The notes under the pieces are model-generated. The model did not search any database. It saw nothing but the letters and a program-made list of their open reading frames with translations, and was not told where the DNA came from. From positions 1 to 6,757 of the forward strand of contig PUMK01000272.1 in the NCBI GenBank assembly GCA_003551325.1: a stretch of 6,757 nt of DNA. The letters are read 5' to 3'. This document shows, piece by piece, positions 1 to 5,613 of this stretch. Every line of letters begins with the position of its first letter. Position 1 is the first letter of the stretch. The position numbers and the translations under genes are program-made. Source of the stretch: Candidatus Acetothermia bacterium (lineage in GTDB: Bacteria > Bipolaricaulota > Bipolaricaulia > Bipolaricaulales > Bipolaricaulaceae).

Positions 1-74
1 AACTCCGGGCTGTACTGCCTCTTACCATTGCTCTTCACTGCTACTCCCCCTTACTCAGGGAGAGGATACACCTG

Positions 75-111
75 CCCTCCCGTTAGCGCTCCCGGTGGGT
101 CCGCGGGAGGG
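75..111. other. GC-rich inverted repeat upstream of the small ORF
   Basis: Perfect 8-bp arms, CCCTCCCG at 75-82 and CGGGAGGG at 104-111, enclose a 21-nt loop. No T-run follows, so it is at best a weak or factor-assisted terminator for a gene to the left, or chance in GC-rich DNA. The rest of 1-175 shows no convincing gene and no clear -35/-10 promoter pair. Confidence 0.3.
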
Positions 112-175
112 GCGCACCCCCGCTGCTGACGCGGTAGAGGGCGCTGACGTGGTACGGTAGGTCGGGAGGTGGGTG

Positions 176-307
176 ATGGGGCACTCGATGCGAGTTGCTC
201 TGGCAGCACTGGCGCTATTGGCAACGTATGGCCTCGGGCTGTCAGCACAGCTCTGCACGGTCTTCGTGAGGCCGGGGAGTCCACTCGGAGTCATGCTGAT
301 GCGCTAG
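176..307 (+). CDS. Possible small exported protein or truncated N-terminus, 43 aa
   Basis: The ATG at 176 is preceded by a purine-rich ribosome binding site (GGGAGG at 164-169, about 6 nt away). The 43-residue product opens with what looks like a Sec signal peptide: Met-5 and Arg-6, then the hydrophobic stretch VALAALALLATYGLGLSA (7-24), with a plausible cleavage site near Ala-24. Only about 19 residues would remain after cleavage. The mature part begins QLCTVFVRPGSPLG. From memory, a 'TVFVRPG' start is common just after the signal peptide of secreted beta-helix (pectin-lyase-like) proteins, so this may be the 5' stub of a truncated gene. It could also be a genuine small peptide or chance. 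It ends 16 nt before the protease gene, so the two could be co-transcribed. Confidence 0.4.
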   Translation: MGHSMRVALAALALLATYGLGLSAQLCTVFVRPGSPLGVMLMR

Positions 308-310
308 AGA

Positions 311-318
311 GGGGGGGG
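311..318 (+). repeat. Homopolymeric G8 tract at the protease gene ribosome binding site
   Basis: Eight consecutive G residues follow GAGA and lie 5 nt before the ATG at 324. The purine block GAGAGGGGGGGG is the only Shine-Dalgarno candidate for the large gene. Its length sets the strength and spacing of that site, so slippage in the tract could change translation. This is inferred from sequence only. Confidence 0.5.
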
Positions 319-323
319 CTTAG

Positions 324-2828
324 ATGAGTGTGTCGAAGATGATCTTGTGTCTGTTAAGCTTGCTCAGCGCAGGGCATGCACTAGCCGGCAACGCTGACCT
401 CGGCAACCCGATGCCGCCTGAGGGACCGGTACCGGAAGTACATGCTGAGGCACTCGAACTGGTCACCCCGGTGTTCCGCCCCCATTTTGACCCCCCTGTG
501 GAGGTGGGTCATCCCCCTTTCGACAAGATCCCACCAATGCCAATGCCTGAACCTCCAGAAGACCCACAGGAATGCTTGCCATGCGTCCCCGGAGTACCGG
601 TGATCCACGACCTGAGCGCGCGAGAAACCTACATGCTACCGTCGCCCAGTTGGGATGGGGTGAGTCTATCTATGCCGCAGGCTACAAGTGGCTATGCTGG
701 GGCAGACGGAAGGGTAGATCATCACGATCCGCCGCTCACGCCTCTTGCGTTCAAAGATATGTCACGGGTGTCCAATGTGTGGGCTTCTCCTTGGAGGAGG
801 AATGCAGTCCTTGTGATAAGGTTCCCAAGTGGCGAGTTTGTGCAGTGTTCAGGGACCATGATCGACGCAGCCACAGCTTTGACTGCAGGTCACTGCATCT
901 ATAGCCATAGCTCCGGTGGATGGGCAACGGATGTGTGGGTCTACCCTGGTTGGGACGGAAGAGGCTACAACATAGAGCACGACCTTGCAGAGTACTACGG
1001 TATGGGCAGAGGGGTCAGACTTGCTTCCTGGACAACCTGGACCCAACAACAAAACTTCGACGGTGACGTTGGTGTGGTCTCCTTGGACCGAGCGGTAGGA
1101 ATGATAACTGGCTGGTTTGGAAACGCTTGGGACGGCAGCTTCACATGGATCCGCAATCAAACCTACAACAACGCAAGCTACCCGGCTGAGTACTGCGGGG
1201 TTTCTGGACTGCATACTGGCCGGGATATGTACTATTGGTACGGACGATTCGACAGTTCCACGGGGCCGGACGACCGACAGCTCATACTCCACACGACTGG
1301 CGGCTGCTTCAACGCTGGCTGGGGAGGCATGAGCGGAAGCGGAGCTTACTACATAAGCGATGGTAAGCGTTACGTCCATGCACTCGCTTCCACATCAAAC
1401 CGTTCGACCAGAAGCTGGTACGTCAAGATGTGGGGCGAATGGGCAACCTATATGAACAACACCTTTATCCCTGTCTATGGGCGCGGGAGCATGTTTGACC
1501 TCCAAGCACTTCAGATGATCGTTTCTCCGACCAGCGTCCCAGCGGGTGGTACGATTACTAGTTCTAGCCACCTGGCCACGAATGCGACAAACGCAAGCAG
1601 AAGCGGGACCTGGACGTTTCGGATCTACCTCTCTACCAGCCCCACCATCACGCCGCACGACACCCTGTTGGGTGTCCGTTCCTGGAGCGAGAGCTTCGCC
1701 GCCATGAGCGCCTATCGGGTCTACAGTGGCTCTCTGACCATTCCAGCGAATACGCCACCTGGGGAGTACTGGATCGGTGTTATCTACGATTCCGGCACCG
1801 ACAGCAACCCTTCTAATAACGACACCAGTGGCTGGGATGCCGCTCCGATCACAGTGACCGTCCCAGCTAGAGGCTCGTTGCGGGTGACGATCGAGCCGGG
1901 GGAGGCGCGCAATGCGGGAGCGCGGTGGCGGCTCACCAGCGGCCCGGACACCAGTTGGAAGATGAGCGGCACTACCTTGACTGACATCCCAACAGGCACA
2001 TACACGGTCACATTCAGCGATATCTCCGGATGGACCAGGCCAGCGAACACCAACGTGACGATTTTCCAAGACCATACGACCACGATCAGCAGGACCTACA
2101 CGAGACACACTGGAGCAGTCAGGGTGTACACTGCCCCATCTCCGGCAAACGATGCCGGAGCTAGGTGGCGGCTCACCAGCGGCCCAGACACAAGCTGGAA
2201 GACCCGCGGCGAGACGGTAAGTGACATTCCTGTGGGGACATACACGATCACCTTCCGCTCTATCCCTGGATGGATCAAACCTGTCGATTTCGATGTTGAG
2301 ATTGTCAAGGACCAGACAAGAGCCTTTTTCAGGAGTTACCTCTATATGTTGCCCAGTGCGTTCCAAGTCCGCCGCGAGACGGGCGACGTGCTCACTCCGG
2401 GGGCGTTCTACGGATCAGGAACGCACGTGGGCGGCGCCGACCTCGCCGAGTGGGTGGCAGTGAGCGAACCGGTCAAGCCCGGCCACGTCCTGGAGATCGA
2501 CCCGACAGCTTCCAACACGTACCGCCTGGCGCGCGGGCCTTGCAGCCCAACCGTCGCGGGCGTGGTCTCCACACAGCCAGGGATGATTCTCGGTCACACA
2601 GCCGACACCGAAGGCCAAGCCTTGCTTGCGCTCCTCGGCGTCGTCCCGGTCAAGGTGACCGACGAAGGCGGCCCCATCGCCACCGGAGACCTGCTTGTTG
2701 TCTCCTCCACCCCTGGCCACGCCATGCGCTGGGATCCAGACTCGGTGGAGATATGCGGCCTCGTGGGCAAGGCCCTGGAGCCTCACGAGGAAGGCGAGAG
2801 CATAATCGAGGTGCTGCTGACGCGGTAG
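324..2828 (+). CDS. Secreted multidomain trypsin/V8-like serine protease with CARDB and PEGA-like repeats
   Basis: 834 residues. A signal peptide (1-21, cleavage probably after ALA at 19-21) is followed by a proline-rich segment (about 24-95) that may be a propeptide or linker. Residues about 155-385 form a chymotrypsin-fold protease. His-190 lies in TAGHC, Asp-248 in FDGDVGVV and Ser-337 in GGMSGSG, matching the S1 triad (V8/trypsin style). Cys-175 and Cys-191 bracket the His loop like the classic disulfide; Cys-291 and Cys-328 could form another. Residues about 389-515 look like a CARDB adhesion-type beta-sandwich. Two PEGA-like repeats follow (517-594 and 597-674). The C-terminal module (about 675-834) contains TGDVLTPGAFYG, GADLAEW and AGVVSTQPG, which recall GADxAE segments of fibre and tail-spike proteins. 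Substrate and gene name are unknown. The protein is probably extracellular or surface-bound, but no anchor is visible. ATG 324 is chosen because it precedes the signal peptide directly. Confidence 0.88.
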   Translation: MSVSKMILCLLSLLSAGHALAGNADLGNPMPPEGPVPEVHAEALELVTPVFRPHFDPPVEVGHPPFDKIPPMPMPEPPEDPQECLPCVPGVPVIHDLSARETYMLPSPSWDGVSLSMPQATSGYAGADGRVDHHDPPLTPLAFKDMSRVSNVWASPWRRNAVLVIRFPSGEFVQCSGTMIDAATALTAGHCIYSHSSGGWATDVWVYPGWDGRGYNIEHDLAEYYGMGRGVRLASWTTWTQQQNFDGDVGVVSLDRAVGMITGWFGNAWDGSFTWIRNQTYNNASYPAEYCGVSGLHTGRDMYYWYGRFDSSTGPDDRQLILHTTGGCFNAGWGGMSGSGAYYISDGKRYVHALASTSNRSTRSWYVKMWGEWATYMNNTFIPVYGRGSMFDLQALQMIVSPTSVPAGGTITSSSHLATNATNASRSGTWTFRIYLSTSPTITPHDTLLGVRSWSESFAAMSAYRVYSGSLTIPANTPPGEYWIGVIYDSGTDSNPSNNDTSGWDAAPITVTVPARGSLRVTIEPGEARNAGARWRLTSGPDTSWKMSGTTLTDIPTGTYTVTFSDISGWTRPANTNVTIFQDHTTTISRTYTRHTGAVRVYTAPSPANDAGARWRLTSGPDTSWKTRGETVSDIPVGTYTITFRSIPGWIKPVDFDVEIVKDQTRAFFRSYLYMLPSAFQVRRETGDVLTPGAFYGSGTHVGGADLAEWVAVSEPVKPGHVLEIDPTASNTYRLARGPCSPTVAGVVSTQPGMILGHTADTEGQALLALLGVVPVKVTDEGGPIATGDLLVVSSTPGHAMRWDPDSVEICGLVGKALEPHEEGESIIEVLLTR
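1872..2345 (+). repeat. Two tandem 80-residue-period PEGA-like repeats inside the protease gene
   Basis: Protein residues 517-594 and 597-674 align with an exact 80-residue (240-bp) period. The block AGARWRLTSGPDTSWK is identical in both copies (531-546 and 611-626). Both then follow the pattern DIPxGTYTxTFxxIxGW. The DNA is also nearly identical over the shared block, near 1920-1960 and 2160-2200. This suggests fairly recent duplication of one beta-sandwich domain or gene conversion between the copies. Domains of this type usually act as extracellular spacers or carbohydrate- or cell-wall-facing modules; the role here is unknown. Confidence 0.8.
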
Positions 2829-2832
2829 CGAC

Positions 2833-2943
2833 GTGAACTGGCGCGAGACCACCGAGGTCAAACATCGGGCGACGCTCAAGGTAGCCCAACACAAGCATCC
2901 CGGCTCGGTCGCCGTGCTGGCGTTCAGCGATCGTTTTCTGTGA
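2833..2943 (+). CDS. Doubtful 36-codon ORF after the protease gene
   Basis: A GTG start 4 nt after the protease stop opens 36 codons, beginning VNWRETTEVKHRATLKV and ending AVLAFSDRFL. G+C at third codon positions is high, as in the clear genes, and the composition looks protein-like. There is no good separate ribosome binding site, so translation would rely on re-initiation after the protease gene. Its last codons lie within the inverted repeat at 2919-2948. It may be a tiny gene, a gene remnant, or non-coding DNA. Confidence 0.22.
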   Translation: MNWRETTEVKHRATLKVAQHKHPGSVAVLAFSDRFL

Positions 2944-2948
2944 ACGCC
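2919..2948. terminator. Inverted repeat, possible terminator after the protease gene
   Basis: Perfect 8-bp arms GGCGTTCA (2919-2926) and TGAACGCC (2941-2948) enclose a 14-nt loop containing a TTTT. No T-run follows. Five nt downstream begins the pyrimidine-rich tail CTGGTCCAGCTTCCC, which also follows the hairpins behind the two fibre genes. The position matches although the stem sequence differs, which supports a 3'-end role such as terminator or RNA stabiliser. Confidence 0.4.
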
Positions 2949-2953
2949 CCATG

Positions 2954-2991
2954 CTGGTCCAGCTTCCCCTGTTCCCTGAGCTTGTGGGTCC
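2954..2991 (+). repeat. Diverged copy of the 3'-flank tail element
   Basis: This 38-nt segment matches 4911-4948, downstream of the first fibre gene, at 32 of 38 positions without gaps (CTGGTyyAGCTTCCCyTGTTCC core). The first 20 nt or so also match 6525-6547 behind the second fibre gene. Each copy lies directly after a hairpin, so the pair forms a recurring 3' module. Confidence 0.65.
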
Positions 2992-3028
2992 AAGGTGGTT
3001 GGATGCCCACGCAAGCTTGGCGCAAGAC

Positions 3029-3043
3029 GGCCACCGGGTGGCC
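3029..3043. other. Short perfect hairpin GGCCAC/GTGGCC
   Basis: A 6-bp perfect stem with a 3-nt loop is followed at once by TATAAG (3044-3049), which resembles a -10 element. The nearest -35-like hexamer, TTGGCG at 3017-3022, is 21 bp away, which is too far for a standard promoter. A second dyad, TGTGAG (3083-3088) with CTCACA (3101-3106), lies further on. The dyads could be operator-like, but nothing proves function. Otherwise 2992-3117 shows no supported gene. Confidence 0.25.
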
Positions 3044-3117
3044 TATAAGAAGGTGTCAAGTCTTCGTGTAGTCGCTCCGATGTGTGAGCATATAGCTGCA
3101 CTCACATACAGTCTACG

Positions 3118-3199
3118 GCGATTCTGGCAAAGCCATTTCACGAATTTTTCACGTTTCTTTGACGCTCGGGGTCTAGTGTGGCCCAAGGAGGGCCAAGGG
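3118..3199 (+). repeat. Conserved intergenic box, copy A
   Basis: First of three copies of an approximately 80-bp non-coding element (also 5036-5117 and 6665-6747). The core TTTCACGTTTCTTTGACGC, continuing through CTCGGGGTCTAG, is identical in all three. It contains the heptamer TTTCACG twice (3136-3142 and 3147-3153), 11 bp apart or about one helical turn, as expected for a direct-repeat protein site. An inverted repeat TGGCCC-AAGGA-GGGCCA follows at 3179-3195. No standard sigma-70 -10 is found at the right distance from TTGACG (3159-3164). Its position before each unit suggests a shared promoter/operator or 5' leader; this is inference. Confidence 0.75.
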
Positions 3200-3409
3200 G
3201 GCCTAGAGGAACGACAACAAGCGTCATTCGTCGTGCGCATGTGGACCGAGGGCGCCAGCCCAGATGGAGACATCCTCTGGCGCGGGGTCGTCGAGCACAT
3301 CCAGGGCGGTGAGCACCAGGCCTTCCAGGACCTGGGACGAGCGCTACGGTTCATCGAACAGCGGACGGATGAAGGCAGAACACGGGTAACTGAAAGGAGG
3401 CGGAGATGA
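3176..3409 (+). CDS. Small conserved-type 'FVVRxW' protein, 77 aa
   Basis: The product contains ASFVVRMWTEG, then ILWRGVVEHIQGGE, then AFQDLGRALRFIE. From memory this is the pattern of a widespread uncharacterised family of small soluble bacterial proteins (F(V/I)VRxW...WRGxVxHVxSGE...F.DL..LLxFI). No catalytic motif or signal peptide is visible and the function is unknown. The end is unusually basic (TRVTERRRR). The TGA stop overlaps the ATG of the fibre gene (ATGA at 3406-3409), a classic sign of translational coupling in an operon. GTG 3176 is proposed because it lies at the end of the conserved box; the next plausible in-frame starts, ATG 3080 and ATG 2951, would force translation through the box. 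The second unit has no counterpart in the same place. Confidence 0.62.
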   Translation: MWPKEGQGGLEERQQASFVVRMWTEGASPDGDILWRGVVEHIQGGEHQAFQDLGRALRFIEQRTDEGRTRVTERRRR

Positions 3410-3705
3410 GGCGCAAGGCATGGGTGGGAACTTTGGTATTGGCGCTGGTTGGGGTGTGCGTAGGGGCCCACATGGCATGTGCGGCGGAACTCGTGTTTCG
3501 GGTGGAGCGGGTGACGGGCGATCTTTGGGCCAAAGGATGGATCGAAACGTCCACGGGGTTCAAGTTCCCCGATGGGACAACGATGACAACGGCTGCCCTT
3601 GGTAACGGTAACGGCTGGTCCCTCACCGGCAACAGCGGGACGAACCCAGACACCCACTTCCTCGGGACCACCGACAACGTGCCGTTCGAGATCCGGGTGA
3701 ACAAC
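3361..3705 (+). repeat. 5' homology block shared by the two fibre genes, copy 1
   Basis: This segment aligns without gaps to 5269-5613. It spans about 45 bp of leader with the ribosome binding site, the signal peptide and the first 100 codons. The encoded proteins match at 92 of these 100 positions. Similarity ends sharply after the FEIRxNN motif, where the central modules begin. This boundary is where recombination between units would swap modules. Confidence 0.85.
3393..3400 (+). promoter_or_regulatory. Ribosome binding site of the first fibre gene
   Basis: AAAGGAGG, a near-perfect anti-16S match, lies 5 nt before ATG 3406. It sits inside the 3' end of the small FVVRxW gene. The same site with the same spacing precedes the second fibre gene (5301-5308), which supports both start choices. 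Confidence 0.85.
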
Positions 3706-4854
3706 GTGCGGGCGCTGAGGATCGTGCCACGTGCCGACAGTCCCATGATCATCGGGGGTTGGCATGGCAACACAGTGGTCTTCCCTACTAACTCCGGTGC
3801 GACGATCGGCGGTGGTGGTCGTGAAGACTACCCCAACGTGGTCGCCGCCGCCTACGGTACAGTGAGTGGGGGCGTGGGAAACAGTGTCGGCATGGTGGCC
3901 GTGGGCGGCACGGTGGCCGGAGGCGCGGAAAACACCGCCAGCCGCATGTACTCCACGGTTAGCGGGGGCTTGCTGAACACCGCCGGAGGCGACCACGCCA
4001 CGGTGGGCGGGGGCGAGCGCAACACCGCCAGCGGATCCCGGAGTACGGTGGGCGGAGGCGAGCGCAACACCGCCAGCGACGGCTACGCCACGGTGGGCGG
4101 GGGCGAGCGCAACACCGCCAGCGGATCCCGGAGTACGGTGGGGGGGGGCGTGTGGAACACCGCCAGCGGCCAGGAAGCCACGGTGGGCGGGGGCAACAGC
4201 AACGTCGCCAGCGGTCGGGCCGCCACGGTGGCCGGGGGCGGGTGGAACACCGCTGCAGGCGACTGGAGCTTCGTCGTTGGGCGCAGTGCCAAGAACACGA
4301 ACGAGTGGCACAACGGCGTGTTCATGTTCGCCGACTCCACCGTCCACAGCGCCGATTTCTCGTCCACCGCCGCCAACCAGTTCAGCGTGCGGGCTTCGGG
4401 CGGCTATCGACTGTTCTCCAACGCTGCCCTGACCTCCGGGATGACCATGGCCGCCGGGGCAAACTCTTGGTCCGGCGTCTCTGACCGCAACGTCAAGGCC
4501 AACTTCACGGGCGTCGACACGGTCAAGCTCCTCGATGCGCTTAAGGGTATGCCCGTCACTACCTGGAACCTCCAGGCCCAACCCGAGGAGATCCGCCACA
4601 TCGGCCCCGTAGCCCAGGACTTCAACACGAGCTTTGGCTACCTCTTTGGCGAGGTGGAAAGTCCGCTGCACATCAACACGATGGACGCCGTGGGCGTGTC
4701 GCTGGCTGCATCACAGGGCCTCTACACGCTCGTTCAGGAGCAGGCGGGGGAGATCGCCCAGCTCACGGAGGAGAACGCACAGCAGGCTGCGGAGATCGAG
4801 GACCTGCGGGCACGACTTGAGGCCCTGGAGAAGCTGGTCCAGGGAGGCGAGTAG
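3406..4854 (+). CDS. Exported fibre-like protein: YadA-head-like beta-roll plus S74-like chaperone domain
   Basis: 482 residues. The signal peptide is about 1-27 (RRK, hydrophobic core, MACAA). A conserved N-terminal module (28-107) contains GDLWAKGW, FPDGTTM, GTNPDTHFLGTTD and FEIRVNN, a style seen in fibre-like proteins. Residues 152-288 are beta-roll repeats of the YadA-head type (TVGGGERNTASG), including eight consecutive 15-residue units from 169. A FMFADS...FSVRASGGYRLF segment (306-337) follows. Residues 359 to about 450 resemble the endosialidase intramolecular chaperone (peptidase S74). The SDRNVK motif gives Ser-359 and Lys-364, the spacing of the known Ser-Lys self-cleavage dyad, and IGPVAQDF also fits. 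The tail (about 441-480) is a predicted coiled coil. By family knowledge the chaperone trimerises the fibre and is then cut off; that this happens here is inference. No beta-barrel or sortase anchor is visible. Confidence 0.88.
   Translation: MRRKAWVGTLVLALVGVCVGAHMACAAELVFRVERVTGDLWAKGWIETSTGFKFPDGTTMTTAALGNGNGWSLTGNSGTNPDTHFLGTTDNVPFEIRVNNVRALRIVPRADSPMIIGGWHGNTVVFPTNSGATIGGGGREDYPNVVAAAYGTVSGGVGNSVGMVAVGGTVAGGAENTASRMYSTVSGGLLNTAGGDHATVGGGERNTASGSRSTVGGGERNTASDGYATVGGGERNTASGSRSTVGGGVWNTASGQEATVGGGNSNVASGRAATVAGGGWNTAAGDWSFVVGRSAKNTNEWHNGVFMFADSTVHSADFSSTAANQFSVRASGGYRLFSNAALTSGMTMAAGANSWSGVSDRNVKANFTGVDTVKLLDALKGMPVTTWNLQAQPEEIRHIGPVAQDFNTSFGYLFGEVESPLHINTMDAVGVSLAASQGLYTLVQEQAGEIAQLTEENAQQAAEIEDLRARLEALEKLVQGGE
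3910..4269 (+). repeat. 45-bp tandem repeats encoding eight 15-residue beta-roll units
   Basis: Units start at residues 169, 184, 199, 214, 229, 244, 259 and 274 of the fibre protein, each exactly 45 bp. A 17-residue degenerate unit precedes them at 152. The consensus is (T)V(G)GG..NTASG.... Two copies are perfectly identical over 58 bp (3995-4052 and 4085-4142, offset 90 bp), which points to a recent two-unit duplication. A G9 run (4140-4148) lies in the sixth unit. Such arrays often change length by slippage, altering the length of the displayed fibre. Confidence 0.9.
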
Positions 4855-4935
4855 GAAAGGACAACCGACTGGCTGGGCAGGCGCGCCTGAGGAGGGTGAA
4901 GCCTGCCCGGCTGGTTTAGCTTCCCTTGTTCCCCT
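4480..4935 (+). repeat. 3' homology block shared by the two fibre genes, copy 1
   Basis: It covers the S74-like domain, coiled coil, stop codon, hairpin and pyrimidine-rich tail, and aligns to 6073-6549. Protein residues 359-482 match 254-384 of the second protein at about 109 of 124 aligned positions, with one 7-residue gap. Upstream of SDR the two proteins diverge almost completely apart from a short FADS-to-RASGG segment. The homology therefore brackets the variable centre. Confidence 0.82.
4871..4912 (+). terminator. Hairpin 17 nt after the first fibre gene, probable terminator
   Basis: Arms GGGCAGGC (4875-4882) and GCCTGCCC (4901-4908) pair perfectly. The stem extends outward by four more pairs, two of them G-T, to 4871 and 4912. 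The loop is 18 nt. The downstream sequence is CTGGTTTAGCTTCCC, pyrimidine-rich but without a real T-run, so it is a weak intrinsic terminator or an mRNA 3'-end stabiliser. A copy with compensating changes follows the second fibre gene. Confidence 0.5.
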
Positions 4936-5035
4936 AGCTTGTGCGTCCGGCCTGTTGGACTGCGTGGGAGGTGCGGTAGTCCCCCGCAACGCGGCAGTTC
5001 GGAAGACCACGAACTCCAACTCCAACAGCACTCCA

Positions 5036-5117
5036 GCGATTCCGGCAAAGCCATTTCACGAATTTTTCACGTTTCTTTGACGCTCGGGGTCTAGGCTGGC
5101 CCATGGTGGGCCAAGTG
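5036..5117 (+). repeat. Conserved intergenic box, copy B
   Basis: Nearly identical to copy A from GCGATT through GGGGTCTAG, including both TTTCACG heptamers. It then diverges but keeps the same inverted repeat arms, TGGCCC (5097-5102) and GGGCCA (5108-5113), around a different 5-nt loop (ATGGT instead of AAGGA). Keeping the arms while the loop changes argues that the dyad is functional. The preceding stretch (4949-5035) shows no gene. Confidence 0.75.
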
Positions 5118-5268
5118 GACACCAGCAGGATTTGCCAGGCGCCGTTGTCGGGAACCCGTTGTTTTGCGTGCTGTTCCCCCTTGTCGACTCGTCTCATTCG
5201 CGCCTCAGAGCTATCTCCACACCGCAGCTGGATGCAACAACAACGGGCGAAGATGCGGAAAGCCGTAA
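5118..5268. other. Variable leader of the second unit, no gene supported
   Basis: This 151-bp stretch occupies the place where the first unit encodes the FVVRxW protein, but no trace of that protein is visible. A 64-codon frame from ATG 5103 (MVGQVDTS...) runs through it to 5297 but lacks a ribosome binding site, has an unusual Cys/Ser-rich make-up and resembles nothing I know. The small gene was either lost or replaced here, or was inserted in the first unit. Confidence 0.45.
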
Positions 5269-5613
5269 GCGGACAAATGAAGGCGGAACACAAGTAAGCC
5301 AAAGGAGGCGGAGATGGGACGCAAGACATGGGTGGGAACTTTGGTATTGACGCTGGTTGGGGTGTGCGTAGGGGCCCACATGGCATGTGCGGCGGAGATG
5401 GTGTTTCGAGTGGAGCGGGTGACGGGCGATCTATGGGCCAAGGGATGGATCGAGACGGCTACGGGCTTCAAGTTCCCCGATGGGACAACGATGACCACGG
5501 CTGCCCTTGGTAACGGTAACGGATGGTCCCTCACCGGGAACAGCGGGACGAACCCAGACACCCACTTCCTCGGAACCACCGACGACGTGGCGTTCGAGAT
5601 CCGAACGAACAAC
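5269..5613 (+). repeat. 5' homology block shared by the two fibre genes, copy 2
   Basis: Partner of 3361-3705, shifted by exactly 1908 bp without gaps. It includes the ribosome binding site and codons 1-100. The few protein differences fall mostly at the ends (positions 2, 5, 13, 29, 49, 91, 93 and 98). Confidence 0.85.
5301..5308 (+). promoter_or_regulatory. Ribosome binding site of the second fibre gene
   Basis: AAAGGAGG lies 5 nt before ATG 5314, identical in sequence and spacing to the site of the first fibre gene. Unlike the first unit, no upstream reading frame overlaps the start here (GAGATGGGA instead of GAGATGAGG). Confidence 0.85.

Noticed and set aside
1395..2366. 323-codon minus-strand frame opposite the protease gene
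   Set aside because: It lies within a well-supported + strand gene and gives an Arg/Gly/Pro-rich product with no recognisable motif.
3159..3187. Sigma-70 promoter based on TTGACG in the box
   Set aside because: At 16-18 bp downstream there is only GGCCCAAGG-like sequence with no -10 resemblance, so a standard promoter call is not supported.
3910..4269. CRISPR-like array
   Set aside because: The repeats are contiguous 45-bp units in frame with a protein and have no unique spacers of constant length.
3043..4671. Very long open frame on the minus strand (over 500 codons) opposite the first fibre gene
   Set aside because: It is an antisense shadow. Its openness comes from the 45-bp repeats and GC-rich codons. 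The product is a low-complexity Ala/Gly/Val/His-rich repeat, while the + strand frame has a signal peptide, ribosome binding site and recognisable domains.
3406..4854. Classical YadA-type trimeric autotransporter
   Set aside because: The head repeats resemble YadA, but there is no C-terminal beta-barrel anchor; the C-terminus is an S74-like domain with a coiled coil.
5103..5297. 64-codon + strand frame from ATG 5103 in the second unit leader
   Set aside because: It has no ribosome binding site, starts inside the conserved box dyad and is not similar to the FVVRxW protein in the corresponding place. Treated as non-coding leader.
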